In this document: positions 1 through 8,735 of the stretch, in pieces
Layout: the number at the start of each line of letters is the position of its first letter
How positions within the stretch are numbered: position 1 is the first letter of the stretch
From: Pleurocapsa sp. CCALA 161
Lineage (GTDB): Bacteria; Cyanobacteriota; Cyanobacteriia; Cyanobacteriales; Xenococcaceae
Assembly (NCBI RefSeq): GCF_003003995.1
Contig: NZ_PVWF01000002.1
Span: 62,001-126,000, forward strand
Direction of reading: 5' to 3'
Length of the DNA: 64,000 nucleotides
Program-made: the position numbers and the translations under genes
Notes under the pieces: generated by a model
The model's input: the letters and a program-made list of their open reading frames with translations, nothing else
The model's database searches: none
What the model was told of the DNA's origin: nothing

Positions 1-2
1 GC

Positions 3-128
3 ATTATTGACTGTTCGGGAATTGCTTTTAGCTTTGATAATCTTTTTTTGACTGCAGAAGAAGCAAGTATTAAAGGACGTGCTGCTATAGAAATTGCTTT
101 TGATTTTGATAGATATCCTCAGTACTAA
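3..128 (+). CDS. 3' end of an unidentified gene (partial)
   Basis: An open frame enters from the left edge and ends at TAA 126-128, giving about 41 C-terminal residues that start IIDCSGIAFSFDNLFLT and finish DFDRYPQY. The frame is open across the whole available stretch. The acidic/aromatic tail looks like real coding sequence, but the family is not recognisable from this fragment. A loose resemblance to the end of a STAS-like domain was considered and cannot be supported. The 150 bases between its stop and the next gene are AT-rich and show nothing clear. Confidence 0.5.
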   Translation: MIDCSGIAFSFDNLFLTAEEASIKGRAAIEIAFDFDRYPQY

Positions 129-280
129 AACTAATCAATTGTTCAATCTTGAATGAGCGTGCGCTCATTGATAAGTAATGCTGCTACAAAATAATTAAGA
201 TATGTGAGTTTTTTGAAGTAACATTTTTTATATAATTAAAACGATTAAAAGCAAATTTTTATTCGGCAATTTTATAAGAT

Positions 281-1492
281 ATGGTTTTTACGGTTAAATC
301 AGCCAAATCAATTGATTATAGTCAAATTCGCCCTGAAATAAACAAGTTGCAGTCCAACTTAGTTGAGTGGCGACGCAAGCTACACCAAAAGCCAGAGTTA
401 GGTTTTGAAGAACAAATAACCTCCGAGTTTATTCAGCAACAGCTTCAAATCTGGAATATTCCTCATCAAGGGGGAATTGCCAAAACAGGTGTTGTGGCAG
501 TGATTGAAAGCGATCGCCCAGGCAAAGTATTGGGCATTCGTGCGGATATGGATGCCTTGCCCATTCAAGAAGCTAACGAGGTAGCTTATAAATCTCAACA
601 TGAAGGTAAAATGCACGCCTGCGGTCATGATGGTCATACAGCGATCGCTTTAGGAACAGCTTATTATCTCCAGCAGCATCGCGATCGCTGGCAAGGAACG
701 GTGAAAATTATCTTTCAACCTGCGGAAGAAGGACCTGGAGGCGCAAAACCGATGATTGAGGCGGGAGTGTTACGCAACCCAGACGTTGATGCAATTATTG
801 GTCTACATCTTTGGAATAATTTGCCTTTAGGGACAGTAGGAGTTCGTCCTGGGGCATTAATGGCTGCGGTGGAATGTTTTCGCGCTTCTATTTTGGGACA
901 AGGTGGTCATGGGGCGATGCCAGATCAAACCGTAGACTCGATTGTAGTTGCCAGTCAGATTGTTAATGCGCTGCAAACTATTGTGTCTCGTAACGTTAAA
1001 CCATTGGATGCTGCGGTGGTCACAGTGGGGGAATTTCAGGCAGGGACAGCTTTAAATGTGATTGCGGATACAGCCAAGATCGGCGGGACAATTCGCTATT
1101 TTAATCCTGAACTAGAAAGCTTGATTAGAGAGCGCCTAGAGGCTATTATTGCTGGAGTTTGTCAGATGCATGGTGCAGCATATCAACTCGATCACTGGCA
1201 ACTATATCCTCCCACAATTAACGATCGCGCGATCGCTGAATTAGTTTCTTCTGTAGCTATGGAAGTAGTCGAAACTCCCGTAGGAGTAGTTCCAGAGTGC
1301 CAGACTATGGGGGGAGAAGATATGTCTTTCTTTTTGAATGAAGTACCAGGATGTTATTTCTTTCTAGGTTCGGCTAATCCTGAGAAGAAGCTAGCTTATC
1401 CCCATCATCACCCTCGCTTCGATTTTGATGAAACTGCCTTGGGGATGGGAGTAGAAATGTTTGTCCGCTGTGTGGAAAAGTTTCTGGTCTGA
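281..1492 (+). CDS. M20-family N-acyl-amino-acid amidohydrolase (hippurate/IAA-amino-acid hydrolase type)
   Basis: This is a metal-dependent amidohydrolase that cleaves N-acylated amino acids, probably cytoplasmic as no signal peptide is visible. At 403 aa it matches the family length. Motifs in order: RADMDALP (about 88-94), the metal-binding CGHDGH (114-119), FQPAEEGPGG (145-154), a Gly/His-rich dimerisation region with GGHGAMP near residue 210, and MGGEDMSFF with PHHHPRFD towards the C-terminus. These fit the M20D group (hippurate hydrolase, IAA-amino acid hydrolase, N-acetyldiaminopimelate deacetylase). The exact substrate cannot be told. ATG start; it stands alone, with a repeat-rich spacer downstream. 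Confidence 0.93.
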   Translation: MVFTVKSAKSIDYSQIRPEINKLQSNLVEWRRKLHQKPELGFEEQITSEFIQQQLQIWNIPHQGGIAKTGVVAVIESDRPGKVLGIRADMDALPIQEANEVAYKSQHEGKMHACGHDGHTAIALGTAYYLQQHRDRWQGTVKIIFQPAEEGPGGAKPMIEAGVLRNPDVDAIIGLHLWNNLPLGTVGVRPGALMAAVECFRASILGQGGHGAMPDQTVDSIVVASQIVNALQTIVSRNVKPLDAAVVTVGEFQAGTALNVIADTAKIGGTIRYFNPELESLIRERLEAIIAGVCQMHGAAYQLDHWQLYPPTINDRAIAELVSSVAMEVVETPVGVVPECQTMGGEDMSFFLNEVPGCYFFLGSANPEKKLAYPHHHPRFDFDETALGMGVEMFVRCVEKFLV

Positions 1493-1540
1493 TTTATGAT
1501 ACTAATGGTTTTTAGCTATAAACTATAAGCTTTTAAAACA

Positions 1541-1620
1541 TTTTACCCTTGTCCTAAAGGACAAAGGCTTGAGCTGCATGTAGCTTCGAGACCGTAGGGA
1601 ATCCTTTAGGGCAAATGGTA
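1541..1620. repeat. Small interspersed palindromic repeat
   Basis: The spacer after the amidohydrolase contains TTGTCC-TAAA-GGACAA (a 6-bp stem with a 4-base loop) and then a second related core, ATCCTTTAGGGC. The same TCCTTTAGGA core appears in the 37-bp tandem repeat at 26557-26704 and in the hairpin at 3981-4008, so it looks like a dispersed intergenic repeat family rather than a terminator; no T-run follows. Confidence 0.45.
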
Positions 1621-1640
1621 TACCTTAAATCAGCAACGCC

Positions 1641-2111
1641 TTAATTTCTAGTCAGCCATTTTTGAGCATTTAGGCGCTGAATCGTATACATTACCAACAG
1701 CTCTAAATTAACTCTCTTTTCGTCAATCATAAAAGATTCAATCGTACTAGGAGCATGACCATAAGTAGAACTAGAAAATGCTTTTTGTCCTGAAATGTCT
1801 TCATCAGGAAAGTAAATATTAAATTGGCGATCGCCGTTTTGCCACTTACCCACTACCTGCCAACAGGGTTGGTTAGAACTTGCTCCTTTGATGGGAACTT
1901 CTTGCTGAACAAAAGTTAAATTTACATGATCAATTCCTGCTTTTGCCATTGCTTCTTTGAGACTAGGCAGATAATGCTCTTGAATAAATTCGTGGAAAGG
2001 CTTGTCTTCAAGCTTAGGCGGTTTTTCTTTTTTTGCTTTGGCAGCAGGTTTAGCATCTGCTTTCACTTCTGTCGTCGGTTTTACTTCTTGCTTGTTTGTT
2101 TCCTCTGCCAT
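1641..2111 (-). CDS. DUF2996 family protein (LPA3-like, putative photosystem II biogenesis factor)
   Basis: A soluble 156-aa protein conserved in cyanobacteria and plastids. The first 40 residues are low-complexity Lys/Ala/Pro/Glu; the conserved part begins near DKPFHEFIQEHYLPSLKEAM and ends with LVMYTIQRLNAQKWLTRN. It corresponds to Pfam DUF2996; from memory, the Arabidopsis family member is Low PSII Accumulation 3, which implies a role in assembling photosystem II (CP43), but this is by family, not shown here. ATG start preceded by a short spacer; monocistronic by context. Confidence 0.8.
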   Translation of the reverse strand: MAEETNKQEVKPTTEVKADAKPAAKAKKEKPPKLEDKPFHEFIQEHYLPSLKEAMAKAGIDHVNLTFVQQEVPIKGASSNQPCWQVVGKWQNGDRQFNIYFPDEDISGQKAFSSSTYGHAPSTIESFMIDEKRVNLELLVMYTIQRLNAQKWLTRN

Positions 2112-2213
2112 GTTTCACCAAATTTACAGCTTAAGCTACAGTATCCATTAGATGTAAATTATTCTATCACGGCTGTTTATAACCAAATTGATTTAACCAG
2201 AATCCAAGGTGAC

Positions 2214-2558
2214 TTAACTAGCTTTTAAAAATAACGTGGCGATCGCTTCTCGAAAAAAGAAATATGCATCCCAAATAATCAAGCTATACAGCGCAGTTAG
2301 AGCGATCGTCATTCCTAGCTTTTTTATTGTTAATATGCCTGCACTGGCATAAGCCAACCAGTAAATCATAAAAGGAGTGGTTAAATAGCAGAAAAAACCA
2401 TAACCCAAAGATTTAAGAATTACTTGAACTATTGTATAGTCGATGCTGTTGGCTATTATTAGGACAATGCCAAGAGATAAAATACCAGCGACAAACTGCA
2501 GAATATTGTTTTTTAGCAGTATAAATAAAATACTTGGATTACTTGGCGAGTTTTTCAT
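2214..2558 (-). CDS. Small integral membrane protein, function unknown
   Basis: 114 aa with three hydrophobic segments (roughly residues 18-38, 45-70 and 77-100), ending in a short amphipathic tail FFREAIATLFLKAS. No motif links it to a known family. It lies on the same strand as the DUF2996 gene, about 100 bases upstream of that gene's start, so the two might be cotranscribed. A small cyanobacterial membrane protein is the most that can be said. Confidence 0.6.
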   Translation of the reverse strand: MKNSPSNPSILFILLKNNILQFVAGILSLGIVLIIANSIDYTIVQVILKSLGYGFFCYLTTPFMIYWLAYASAGILTIKKLGMTIALTALYSLIIWDAYFFFREAIATLFLKAS

Positions 2559-2739
2559 GAGTAAATAGCTCTCTATCCCTAGCTTTTAACCAAAAAAGAT
2601 ACTTGTATTATTTGTAGTTACTCAGTAATTATATCTAAGTATTTCTCGGTATTTTTTGAAGAGTTGAACAAGTTGATTAAGCGGATGTATAGTTGTGATG
2701 AGGATCTATCTAAGTAGATTTAATTAGATAATTAGACAC

Positions 2740-2775
2740 AAAAAAAACCGAACTTAGAAAGGATTTCCAGTTCAG
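2740..2775 (-). terminator. Intrinsic terminator for the small secreted protein gene
   Basis: Read on the minus strand this is CTGAACT, a 14-base loop region, AGTTCGG and then eight T residues. The stem is 7 bp with one U-G pair, and the T-run follows directly. It lies about 50 bases beyond the stop codon of the 2827-3069 gene. Confidence 0.7.
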
Positions 2776-2826
2776 CTTGATTAATTAATTGAAAAAATAT
2801 CTAATCTTTGTTTGTCTCGAAGCTGA

Positions 2827-3069
2827 TTAGACTTGGCTCGTATTTTGTAGACTTTGAATACAGACCGCACAAGAACAGCCAAAATGATTCATTGAGGTAT
2901 CTGTGTTGCTGGCTTGCAGAACAGGACTAACAACATTTAAGCTAACAACAGACGATCGCCAGTGATGATCGATGGTTAGAGGAGTAGTGGCGGTCGCTGG
3001 ATTAATTACCAACAATAAAGCTACGAAGCTAGCAGATGCAGCCAGTAAACGTAAAATGTTTTTAAGCAT
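2827..3069 (-). CDS. Small secreted protein with a C-terminal CxCxxC motif
   Basis: 80 aa. A short basic start (MLKNILRLL) is followed by a hydrophobic stretch to about residue 25 ending ATATT, a typical Sec signal peptide. The mature part is about 50 residues and contains FGCSCAVCIQ near the C-terminus (pattern C-x-C-x-x-C), which could bind metal or form a disulfide. The family is not recognised. It has its own rho-independent terminator, which supports it being an expressed gene. It is divergent from the creatininase-family gene. Confidence 0.62.
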   Translation of the reverse strand: MLKNILRLLAASASFVALLLVINPATATTPLTIDHHWRSSVVSLNVVSPVLQASNTDTSMNHFGCSCAVCIQSLQNTSQV

Positions 3070-3177
3070 AAAAATTTAATTGAGGAAATACGTAAAGTTA
3101 TTTATAGGTTAATGCCAATAATTATAGCGGTTGCGCTCAAAATTTCGTAGTTCAATTTAGACGAATATTATAGTTAT

Positions 3178-3984
3178 ATGATGCACGGCTTTATTCCTCC
3201 TCAACGCTATTTTCCCTATCTTACCTGGTCAGAAATTGAGCAGATGCCTGACAAGGAGAATGTAGTAATTATCCAGCCTCTTGGGGCGATCGAACAACAT
3301 GGACCTCATTTACCCATTGCCGTAGATTCCGCGATCAGTTTGGGAGTATTGGGGAAAGCTTTATTAGAATTAAACGATCATATTCCTGCCTATGCCTTGC
3401 CCTGTCTTTATTATGGGAAATCAAATGAACACAGTGGTTTTCCTGGCACAATTACTCTTAGCACCCAGACTCTTTTAGCCGTAATTAGCGAGATGGCTCT
3501 GAGTATCTATCGTTCAGGCTTTCGCAAGCTCGTACTGATGAATTCCCATGGAGGACAGCCTCAAATTATGGAGATCGCTGCTCGGGATCTCCATCAAGAA
3601 CATCCAGACTTGGCGGTGTTTCCTTTGTTTACCTGGCGTGTTCCTCATGTTGTTGGGGAGATGTTAACACCACAAGAACAAGAATACGGCATTCATGCAG
3701 GAGATGCTGAAACCAGTATTATGCTGTCACTATTGCCACAGCAGGTTCAAATGGACAAGGCAGTCAAAGAATACCCCCAAGGCTTACCAGAAAACAGCTT
3801 ACTCGACATGGAAGGCAAACTGCCATTTGCTTGGGTAACCAAAGAATTGAGTAAGAGCGGAGTCATGGGAGATGCTACCGTTGCGACTAAAGAAAAAGGC
3901 GATCGCATTTTAGAATCTTTAGCTAAGGGTTGGGTTCAAGTAATTGAAAATGTCTATCAATTTCAACAACCCAATGTTAATTGA
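3178..3984 (+). CDS. Creatininase family amidohydrolase
   Basis: 268 aa. The creatininase signature is clear: QPLGAIEQHGPHLPIAVD near residues 34-50 supplies metal ligands, then NEHSGFPGTITLS (about 83-95), MNSHGGQ (about 121-127) and HAGDAETSIML (about 178-188). Family members hydrolyse cyclic amides or related substrates (creatinine, or FAPy in riboflavin/F420 pathways). The cyanobacterial substrate is unknown, so no specific reaction is claimed. Start is ATG 3178; a second Met follows directly and is equally possible. Confidence 0.88.
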   Translation: MMHGFIPPQRYFPYLTWSEIEQMPDKENVVIIQPLGAIEQHGPHLPIAVDSAISLGVLGKALLELNDHIPAYALPCLYYGKSNEHSGFPGTITLSTQTLLAVISEMALSIYRSGFRKLVLMNSHGGQPQIMEIAARDLHQEHPDLAVFPLFTWRVPHVVGEMLTPQEQEYGIHAGDAETSIMLSLLPQQVQMDKAVKEYPQGLPENSLLDMEGKLPFAWVTKELSKSGVMGDATVATKEKGDRILESLAKGWVQVIENVYQFQQPNVN

Positions 3985-4008
3985 TAATCCTTTAGGAATG
4001 ATTATCAA
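3981..4008. terminator. Perfect 9-bp hairpin between convergent genes
   Basis: TTGATAATC (3981-3989) pairs exactly with GATTATCAA (4000-4008) around a 10-base loop that carries the TCCTTTAGGA core. It starts at the stop codon of the creatininase-family gene and lies before the stop of the convergent protease gene. It may end transcription from either side, but neither flank has a strong T-run. Confidence 0.45.
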
Positions 4009-4015
4009 TAGTTGT

Positions 4016-4726
4016 TTATTGCTCATTGCTCATTGCTAGTTGCTCACTATCCGCATCGCAATGTTGTTGAATCACGGCATAACATTCCTCGACGGAGGCT
4101 CTAGCTGTCATTGCTGCTACTAAAGCTTCATAAGATTGCTGGTGTCGAGTCAAAAGATTAGTCGCTTGTAGTTGCGCCCAACGTTCTTTTTGAGGATATC
4201 CTATCTCTGGTAAACCCGCCATCATTAAAGCCTGCTGGAGCTGCTGTCTGTCTTCTGCACCTCCTTGGGAGTCGCCATAAACCATTTTTTCCGCAGCAAT
4301 TCCTGCCATCCAAACAGTACAGAAGCGTTCTAAACTGAGACGCATTTTTTCTAGTTCAAAAGGTTGAGCAGTTAGAGATTTGGTATCAAACCCCACTCCA
4401 CCTCTACCTAACTTGCCTTGTTTGAGAACTTCCCAAGCAGTTAAGGTGTAACCAGTGATGGGAATGCCCAAAAAATAAGCGGTCAAGAAATGCCCTGCTT
4501 CGTGATTGATGATGCGTTGACGTTGTTCGGCAGAAGCAAATAAGTCTAACAGCAAAGAAACGCCTCGACTATTCCAGCTTAAAGTATCTGCGGTCGCTAA
4601 ACTGAGGATACCGAAGGTAAGAGCAGCAGGAACTACAGGAGAAATATGAAAAATCGGCCCGAGTAAAGAAATCATAGTCATCAAAAAGATTCCTATGGCA
4701 ATTAGATTTAGAGCAGTTTGGGGCAT
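4016..4726 (-). CDS. Membrane M41-like zinc peptidase without AAA domain
   Basis: 236 aa. Two hydrophobic segments fill residues 5-50. The zinc-peptidase motif HEAGH is at about residues 75-79, followed by the FtsH-like pattern LTAYFLGIPITGYTL. A later stretch with WMAGIAAEKMVYGDSQGGAEDRQQ resembles the third-ligand region of M41 proteases. The AAA ATPase module of FtsH is absent, so this is a stand-alone peptidase domain of the kind seen in cyanobacteria and plastids. The last residues, SEQLAMSNEQ, are encoded by an AGCAATG heptamer repeat that runs past the stop codon, so the extreme C-terminus is probably repeat-derived. Confidence 0.8.
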   Translation of the reverse strand: MPQTALNLIAIGIFLMTMISLLGPIFHISPVVPAALTFGILSLATADTLSWNSRGVSLLLDLFASAEQRQRIINHEAGHFLTAYFLGIPITGYTLTAWEVLKQGKLGRGGVGFDTKSLTAQPFELEKMRLSLERFCTVWMAGIAAEKMVYGDSQGGAEDRQQLQQALMMAGLPEIGYPQKERWAQLQATNLLTRHQQSYEALVAAMTARASVEECYAVIQQHCDADSEQLAMSNEQ

Positions 4727-4809
4727 TATTAATATATTTATTTAAAATTTTATTTCAAATCTTATACATATATTAAGTATATTGATTTTAGCTAACAAAC
4801 TGCATTTAA

Positions 4810-5493
4810 TTAGTTTTGCCCAGGTTCTTTAGTCGGGAGTTGATTCTGAGTTCCTGTTTCTGGCTGAGTTTTAGTAGTTTGATCTAGAGGAGCCGATTTA
4901 GTTGGGGTGGTTTTGGGAACAGGAATCATAAACAATGCACCCGCAGCAAAAGCTAAACTCGATATACCAATGGCAATGGGAGTTAACCTTTCGCTTAAGG
5001 GTTGTTCTGGTTTACGATAGCGTTTGCTAACTGGCTTTAGTTCTAGGGTCATATTCGGCAAAACAGAACGATCCGCATAAAATTGATCGATCGCATCAAC
5101 TAAATCGAAAAGTTCTACAGTGGTAATGTCAATTTCGGTTTTGGCTTCCCCCTGATCGGGTTGAGGTTGTAGGGTCAGACGATGTAGATGTTGGTCTGGT
5201 ACTTTGCTAATAGATACTTGAGGATATTCAGCAGTAGTTTTATCAGTGTCGGCTGAAAATAACCCGCTTAAAAATCCTTGAGCATAATTACTGACGGCGT
5301 AAGCAAGATTAGTTAAAAAAACGCTCCCACCACTCAACTTTTGATTCGACTTGAGTAAATGACATTCAGCATTGATGAGAATAGACATTGGCAGTTGTCC
5401 GCTCAAAATGTCAGCACTTTCTGCATGAACATCTTCAATACCTTCTAAAATCAGATTGCAGCTAGGCAAACTATACTGTCTTTTGGTACTCAT
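4810..5493 (-). CDS. DUF4335 family protein
   Basis: 227 aa cyanobacterial protein of unknown function. The N-terminal part (YSLPSCNLILEGI through NAECHLL) matches the conserved start of DUF4335. A basic stretch KRYRKPEQPLSER precedes a single hydrophobic segment (about residues 172-190, IAIGISSLAFAAGALFMIPV), followed by a Pro/Thr/Gln-rich tail, suggesting a membrane anchor late in the protein. Its start lies 2 bases beyond the stop of the DUF3038 gene, so the two form an operon. Confidence 0.82.
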   Translation of the reverse strand: MSTKRQYSLPSCNLILEGIEDVHAESADILSGQLPMSILINAECHLLKSNQKLSGGSVFLTNLAYAVSNYAQGFLSGLFSADTDKTTAEYPQVSISKVPDQHLHRLTLQPQPDQGEAKTEIDITTVELFDLVDAIDQFYADRSVLPNMTLELKPVSKRYRKPEQPLSERLTPIAIGISSLAFAAGALFMIPVPKTTPTKSAPLDQTTKTQPETGTQNQLPTKEPGQN

Positions 5494-5495
5494 AA

Positions 5496-6125
5496 TTAAG
5501 CTACTTCTCCATCAAACAAACTATACCAAACACGCTGCATACCCCTCGTCCCAGTACAAAACAAAAGCTTGTCCAACAAGGATAAAGCCAATTCGTTGAG
5601 CTGTTCTTCAGAGGCAATATAGGCCGATACTTTAGCACGACGAGAGTTCATCCGACTACGAAAATGAGCGCGAAATCTTTCTAAATATTCAGAGAGACGA
5701 AAATGATTATCTAAGGGAAGATTTTTTTCGCGCATTTGTTGTTCTGCCAACAATAGCTGTCGAATTACGACCATTAAATCTTTAGCTCTAAAGCCAGCAA
5801 TAATTACCAGCGCCTTTGCCTGATCTAAGCTCAAATAATCTCTAGTGTAGGAACGCCGCCAAGGATTACTACAGCGCAAACGCCAAAGATTAACCCGATG
5901 TTTGACAACTCCATCAATGCCCAATTGTCTGGCTGTCGCCAGCATGTGTTCTGATGCCCCTAATTCCAAAGCTTCTAATGCGAGTAACAGCAGATCTATT
6001 TGCTGTTGAGTGCGAGGAGAACAAACCTTAGTAGGAAGAGATATGTCTGGTAAAGTAGTTAAAATTGAGGCTGGGCTGTCTTCTAAAGATTGATGTTCCG
6101 ATTCTAAACTTGCAGATTGGCTCAT
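5496..6125 (-). CDS. DUF3038 family protein
   Basis: About 209 aa from ATG 6125; the frame extends upstream to 6182, but the extra 19 residues look unlike the family. Conserved features are LPDISLPTKVCSPRTQQQID, the ALELGASEHML stretch and the basic RCSNPWRRSYTRDYL region. The protein is soluble and mainly helical by composition. No biochemical role is known. The tight coupling to DUF4335 (2 bases apart) and the wide cyanobacterial distribution of both suggest that the two products work together. Confidence 0.82.
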   Translation of the reverse strand: MSQSASLESEHQSLEDSPASILTTLPDISLPTKVCSPRTQQQIDLLLLALEALELGASEHMLATARQLGIDGVVKHRVNLWRLRCSNPWRRSYTRDYLSLDQAKALVIIAGFRAKDLMVVIRQLLLAEQQMREKNLPLDNHFRLSEYLERFRAHFRSRMNSRRAKVSAYIASEEQLNELALSLLDKLLFCTGTRGMQRVWYSLFDGEVA

Positions 6126-6269
6126 TATAAAATTAAGTCCAAATTTAAATTGCCGATGATTGTTCTTTGTCGAGGATAACAAATAATTCTCTGGTGTTAT
6201 GATGCCATAGCTATTCGACTCAAAAACCAGTCTAGCCTGATTTTTTGCAGTTTATCGATCAAAAAAAGT

Positions 6270-6788
6270 ATGCAACTTCACTCTTTAATCCGCGATATTC
6301 CCGACTTCCCCGAATCAGGAATTTTGTTTCGGGATATAACTACTCTTTTAAACGATGCCCAAGGTTTACGCCATACTATTGATCGCCTGTGTGAAGAATG
6401 CCAAATAGCTAATTTAACACCTGATTATATTGTTGGCATGGAATCAAGAGGATTTATTTTTGCCACTCCCCTGGCATATCAACTCAACGCGGGGTTTATC
6501 CCTGTACGTAAGCCAGGAAAACTTCCTGCCCCTGTTTACTCAGCTACCTATGAGCTGGAATATGGCACAGATCGACTAGAAATTCATCAAGACGCGATCG
6601 CTCCTGGAGCAAAAGTGCTAATTGTTGACGACTTATTAGCCACAGGAGGAACGGCTAAAGCTACGGCACAGTTGCTGTCACAACTGCAAGCTGAAGTGGT
6701 TGGATTTGCCTTTGTGATTGAGCTATTGGCGCTTAAGGGAAGAGATAAATTACCGACTGTGCCGTTGATTAGTTTAGTTAAATACTGA
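6270..6788 (+). CDS. apt: Adenine phosphoribosyltransferase
   Basis: Salvages adenine with PRPP to give AMP in the cytoplasm. 172 aa is the usual length. It has [21 protein letters not shown] at the N-terminus, [14 protein letters not shown] (about 55-68), [21 protein letters not shown], and the PRPP loop [17 protein letters not shown] (about 117-133). ATG start. It is divergent from the DUF3038 gene, with a 144-base shared promoter region. Confidence 0.97.
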   Translation: MQLHSLIRDIPDFPESGILFRDITTLLNDAQGLRHTIDRLCEECQIANLTPDYIVGMESRGFIFATPLAYQLNAGFIPVRKPGKLPAPVYSATYELEYGTDRLEIHQDAIAPGAKVLIVDDLLATGGTAKATAQLLSQLQAEVVGFAFVIELLALKGRDKLPTVPLISLVKY

Positions 6789-7072
6789 TTTACCTCAAGC
6801 TGTAACTTGTTTGGTTGTATATTATTTCAAGCAAATAAGTTACAAAATTTTGACAGTTTAATCTTAATCTAGAAGCAGTGATCATAAAACTTGGCAAAGA
6901 GTATAAAATTGTCTATGTTTTAAGGCCATAGATTTTATTATCTGGCAGCGGAATCAGGTTAATCGAGACAAATCATTGTTCAAAAACAAGTAGAATTTGC
7001 TGCCCAAACCGTCGCCTATTTTAAGATCTTCAGTCAAAAATTATGTTAATTATTAAATTGAAGGAGTGAGGA

Positions 7073-8692
7073 GTGGGTCAGAAAAATAAATTCATCAAAG
7101 TAGTTGGGGTTAGCACAGCGATCGCGCTAAGTAATATTATCACCACTGTTGCTCAAGCACCTAATGTTACTGCTCAACAGATTGCTCAAGAAAGTGATCT
7201 GCCAGATACAGATCGAGAAATTGAATCTGGTCAACAGCCTGTCTCAGATGTTAAAAAGCTTAATCCTAGCGGTAATCCCCTGTCATTTCCAACTACACCA
7301 GAAGAAGTTCAAGTAGATGCTCAAAAACCGATTACCTTAGAGCAAGCACTACAACTATCCTTGAAAAACAATAAAGAAATTGAAGAAGCGAGAATACAGG
7401 TAGAACGAGCTGAGGCCGAATTAAAACAGCAAAAAGCAGCTCTGTATCCTAATTTAGATTTGACGAGCGGATTAAGTTATGGAAACGATCTGTTTCTCGA
7501 TAGTGTTACTGAGCAGAGGATCGATCAAGATGTAGAAGATACCTTAGATCAAGCCCGCGCTCAGGATCCTAATCTTACAGATGCAGAACTTGGGCAGATA
7601 GAAGACAATGTCAGACAGAGCGCAGAAGATCAATTTACTGATACTAGCTCCGCTAGCTTTGATTTCCAGGGTGGTTTGGGCATCAACTATGATATCTATA
7701 ATGGTGGTCGAAGAGGAGCGTCGATCCGTGCTGCGGAAAAGCAATTACGCAGCACAGAGCTGGATTTAGAGAGAATTGTCGAAGAGGCTCGTTTTGAAAC
7801 TGCCAGAGATTATTTCAATCTACAGAATGGAGATGCTCAAGTCGAGATCCAACAAGCAGCTGTGCAAGACGCGACTCAAACCTTAAAAGATGCTCAACTT
7901 CTACAAAAAGCAGGACTAGGCACTAAATTTGAAGTATTGCAGGCACAGGTAGAATTAGCTCAGGCAGAACAACAGTTAACAACGGCGATCGCTAATCAAA
8001 ATATTGCTCGTAGACAGTTGGCAGAAACATTGAGCGTATCCCACAGTACCGATCTTGCTACTGCTGATCAAATCGCGGAAGCAGGAATTTGGAATTTAAA
8101 ACTACCTGAAACTATTGTCCAGGCTTTTAAAAACCGTGCTGAACTAGAACAATCCTTGTTACAAAGAGAAATTAGCCAGGAACAGCGCACTATAGCTCTA
8201 TCCCAAACTAGACCAAACCTCAGTGCTAGTGCTAACTATAGCCTTAATGATGATTTTGAAGATGATTTTGATATTACCGATCAATATCAGCTAGGCTTAA
8301 ATTTACAGTGGCGACTATTTGACGGTGGCGCGGCTAGTGCAGGAGCAGAACAGGCGGACAGAGATCGTGAAATTGCCGAAACACAGTTTGCTAACCTGCG
8401 CAATCAAATTCGTTTTGCCGTAGAACAAGCCTTTTATCAATTGAGGTCTAATCAAAATAACATTATTACTACTACCAAGGAAGTGGAGTTAGCAACAGAA
8501 AGTCTGCGTTTGGCTAGACTACGTTTTCAGTCAGGAGTTGGAACTCAAACTGACGTAATTGATGCTCAGACTGCGTTAACTAGAGCTCGGGGAGACAGAC
8601 TTAGCTCGATTATTGATTACAACCAGTCCTATGCTGATTTAATCAGACAAGTTTCGAATACTCCTGATAATGGCTTACAGGATTTACCATAA
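7073..8692 (+). CDS. TolC-family outer membrane efflux protein
   Basis: 539 aa, outer membrane channel of type I secretion and RND/ABC efflux. The start is GTG 7073, six bases after AAGGAG (7061-7066). A signal-like N-terminus (about residues 1-33, through AQAPNVTAQQ) is followed by an acidic linker and two OEP repeats; the repeats carry long helical stretches (KNNKEIEEARIQVERAEAELKQ; FANLRNQIRFAVEQAFYQLRSN) and the NGGRR/DGG turn motifs. No inner-membrane partner is adjacent; the RND/adaptor pair at 23.3-28.0 kb could use it, which is inference. Confidence 0.92.
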   Translation: MGQKNKFIKVVGVSTAIALSNIITTVAQAPNVTAQQIAQESDLPDTDREIESGQQPVSDVKKLNPSGNPLSFPTTPEEVQVDAQKPITLEQALQLSLKNNKEIEEARIQVERAEAELKQQKAALYPNLDLTSGLSYGNDLFLDSVTEQRIDQDVEDTLDQARAQDPNLTDAELGQIEDNVRQSAEDQFTDTSSASFDFQGGLGINYDIYNGGRRGASIRAAEKQLRSTELDLERIVEEARFETARDYFNLQNGDAQVEIQQAAVQDATQTLKDAQLLQKAGLGTKFEVLQAQVELAQAEQQLTTAIANQNIARRQLAETLSVSHSTDLATADQIAEAGIWNLKLPETIVQAFKNRAELEQSLLQREISQEQRTIALSQTRPNLSASANYSLNDDFEDDFDITDQYQLGLNLQWRLFDGGAASAGAEQADRDREIAETQFANLRNQIRFAVEQAFYQLRSNQNNIITTTKEVELATESLRLARLRFQSGVGTQTDVIDAQTALTRARGDRLSSIIDYNQSYADLIRQVSNTPDNGLQDLP

Positions 8693-8735
8693 AGTCTTGT
8701 AAGCTCTAAGCTCTAAGCTTGTAGTTCATAATAAA

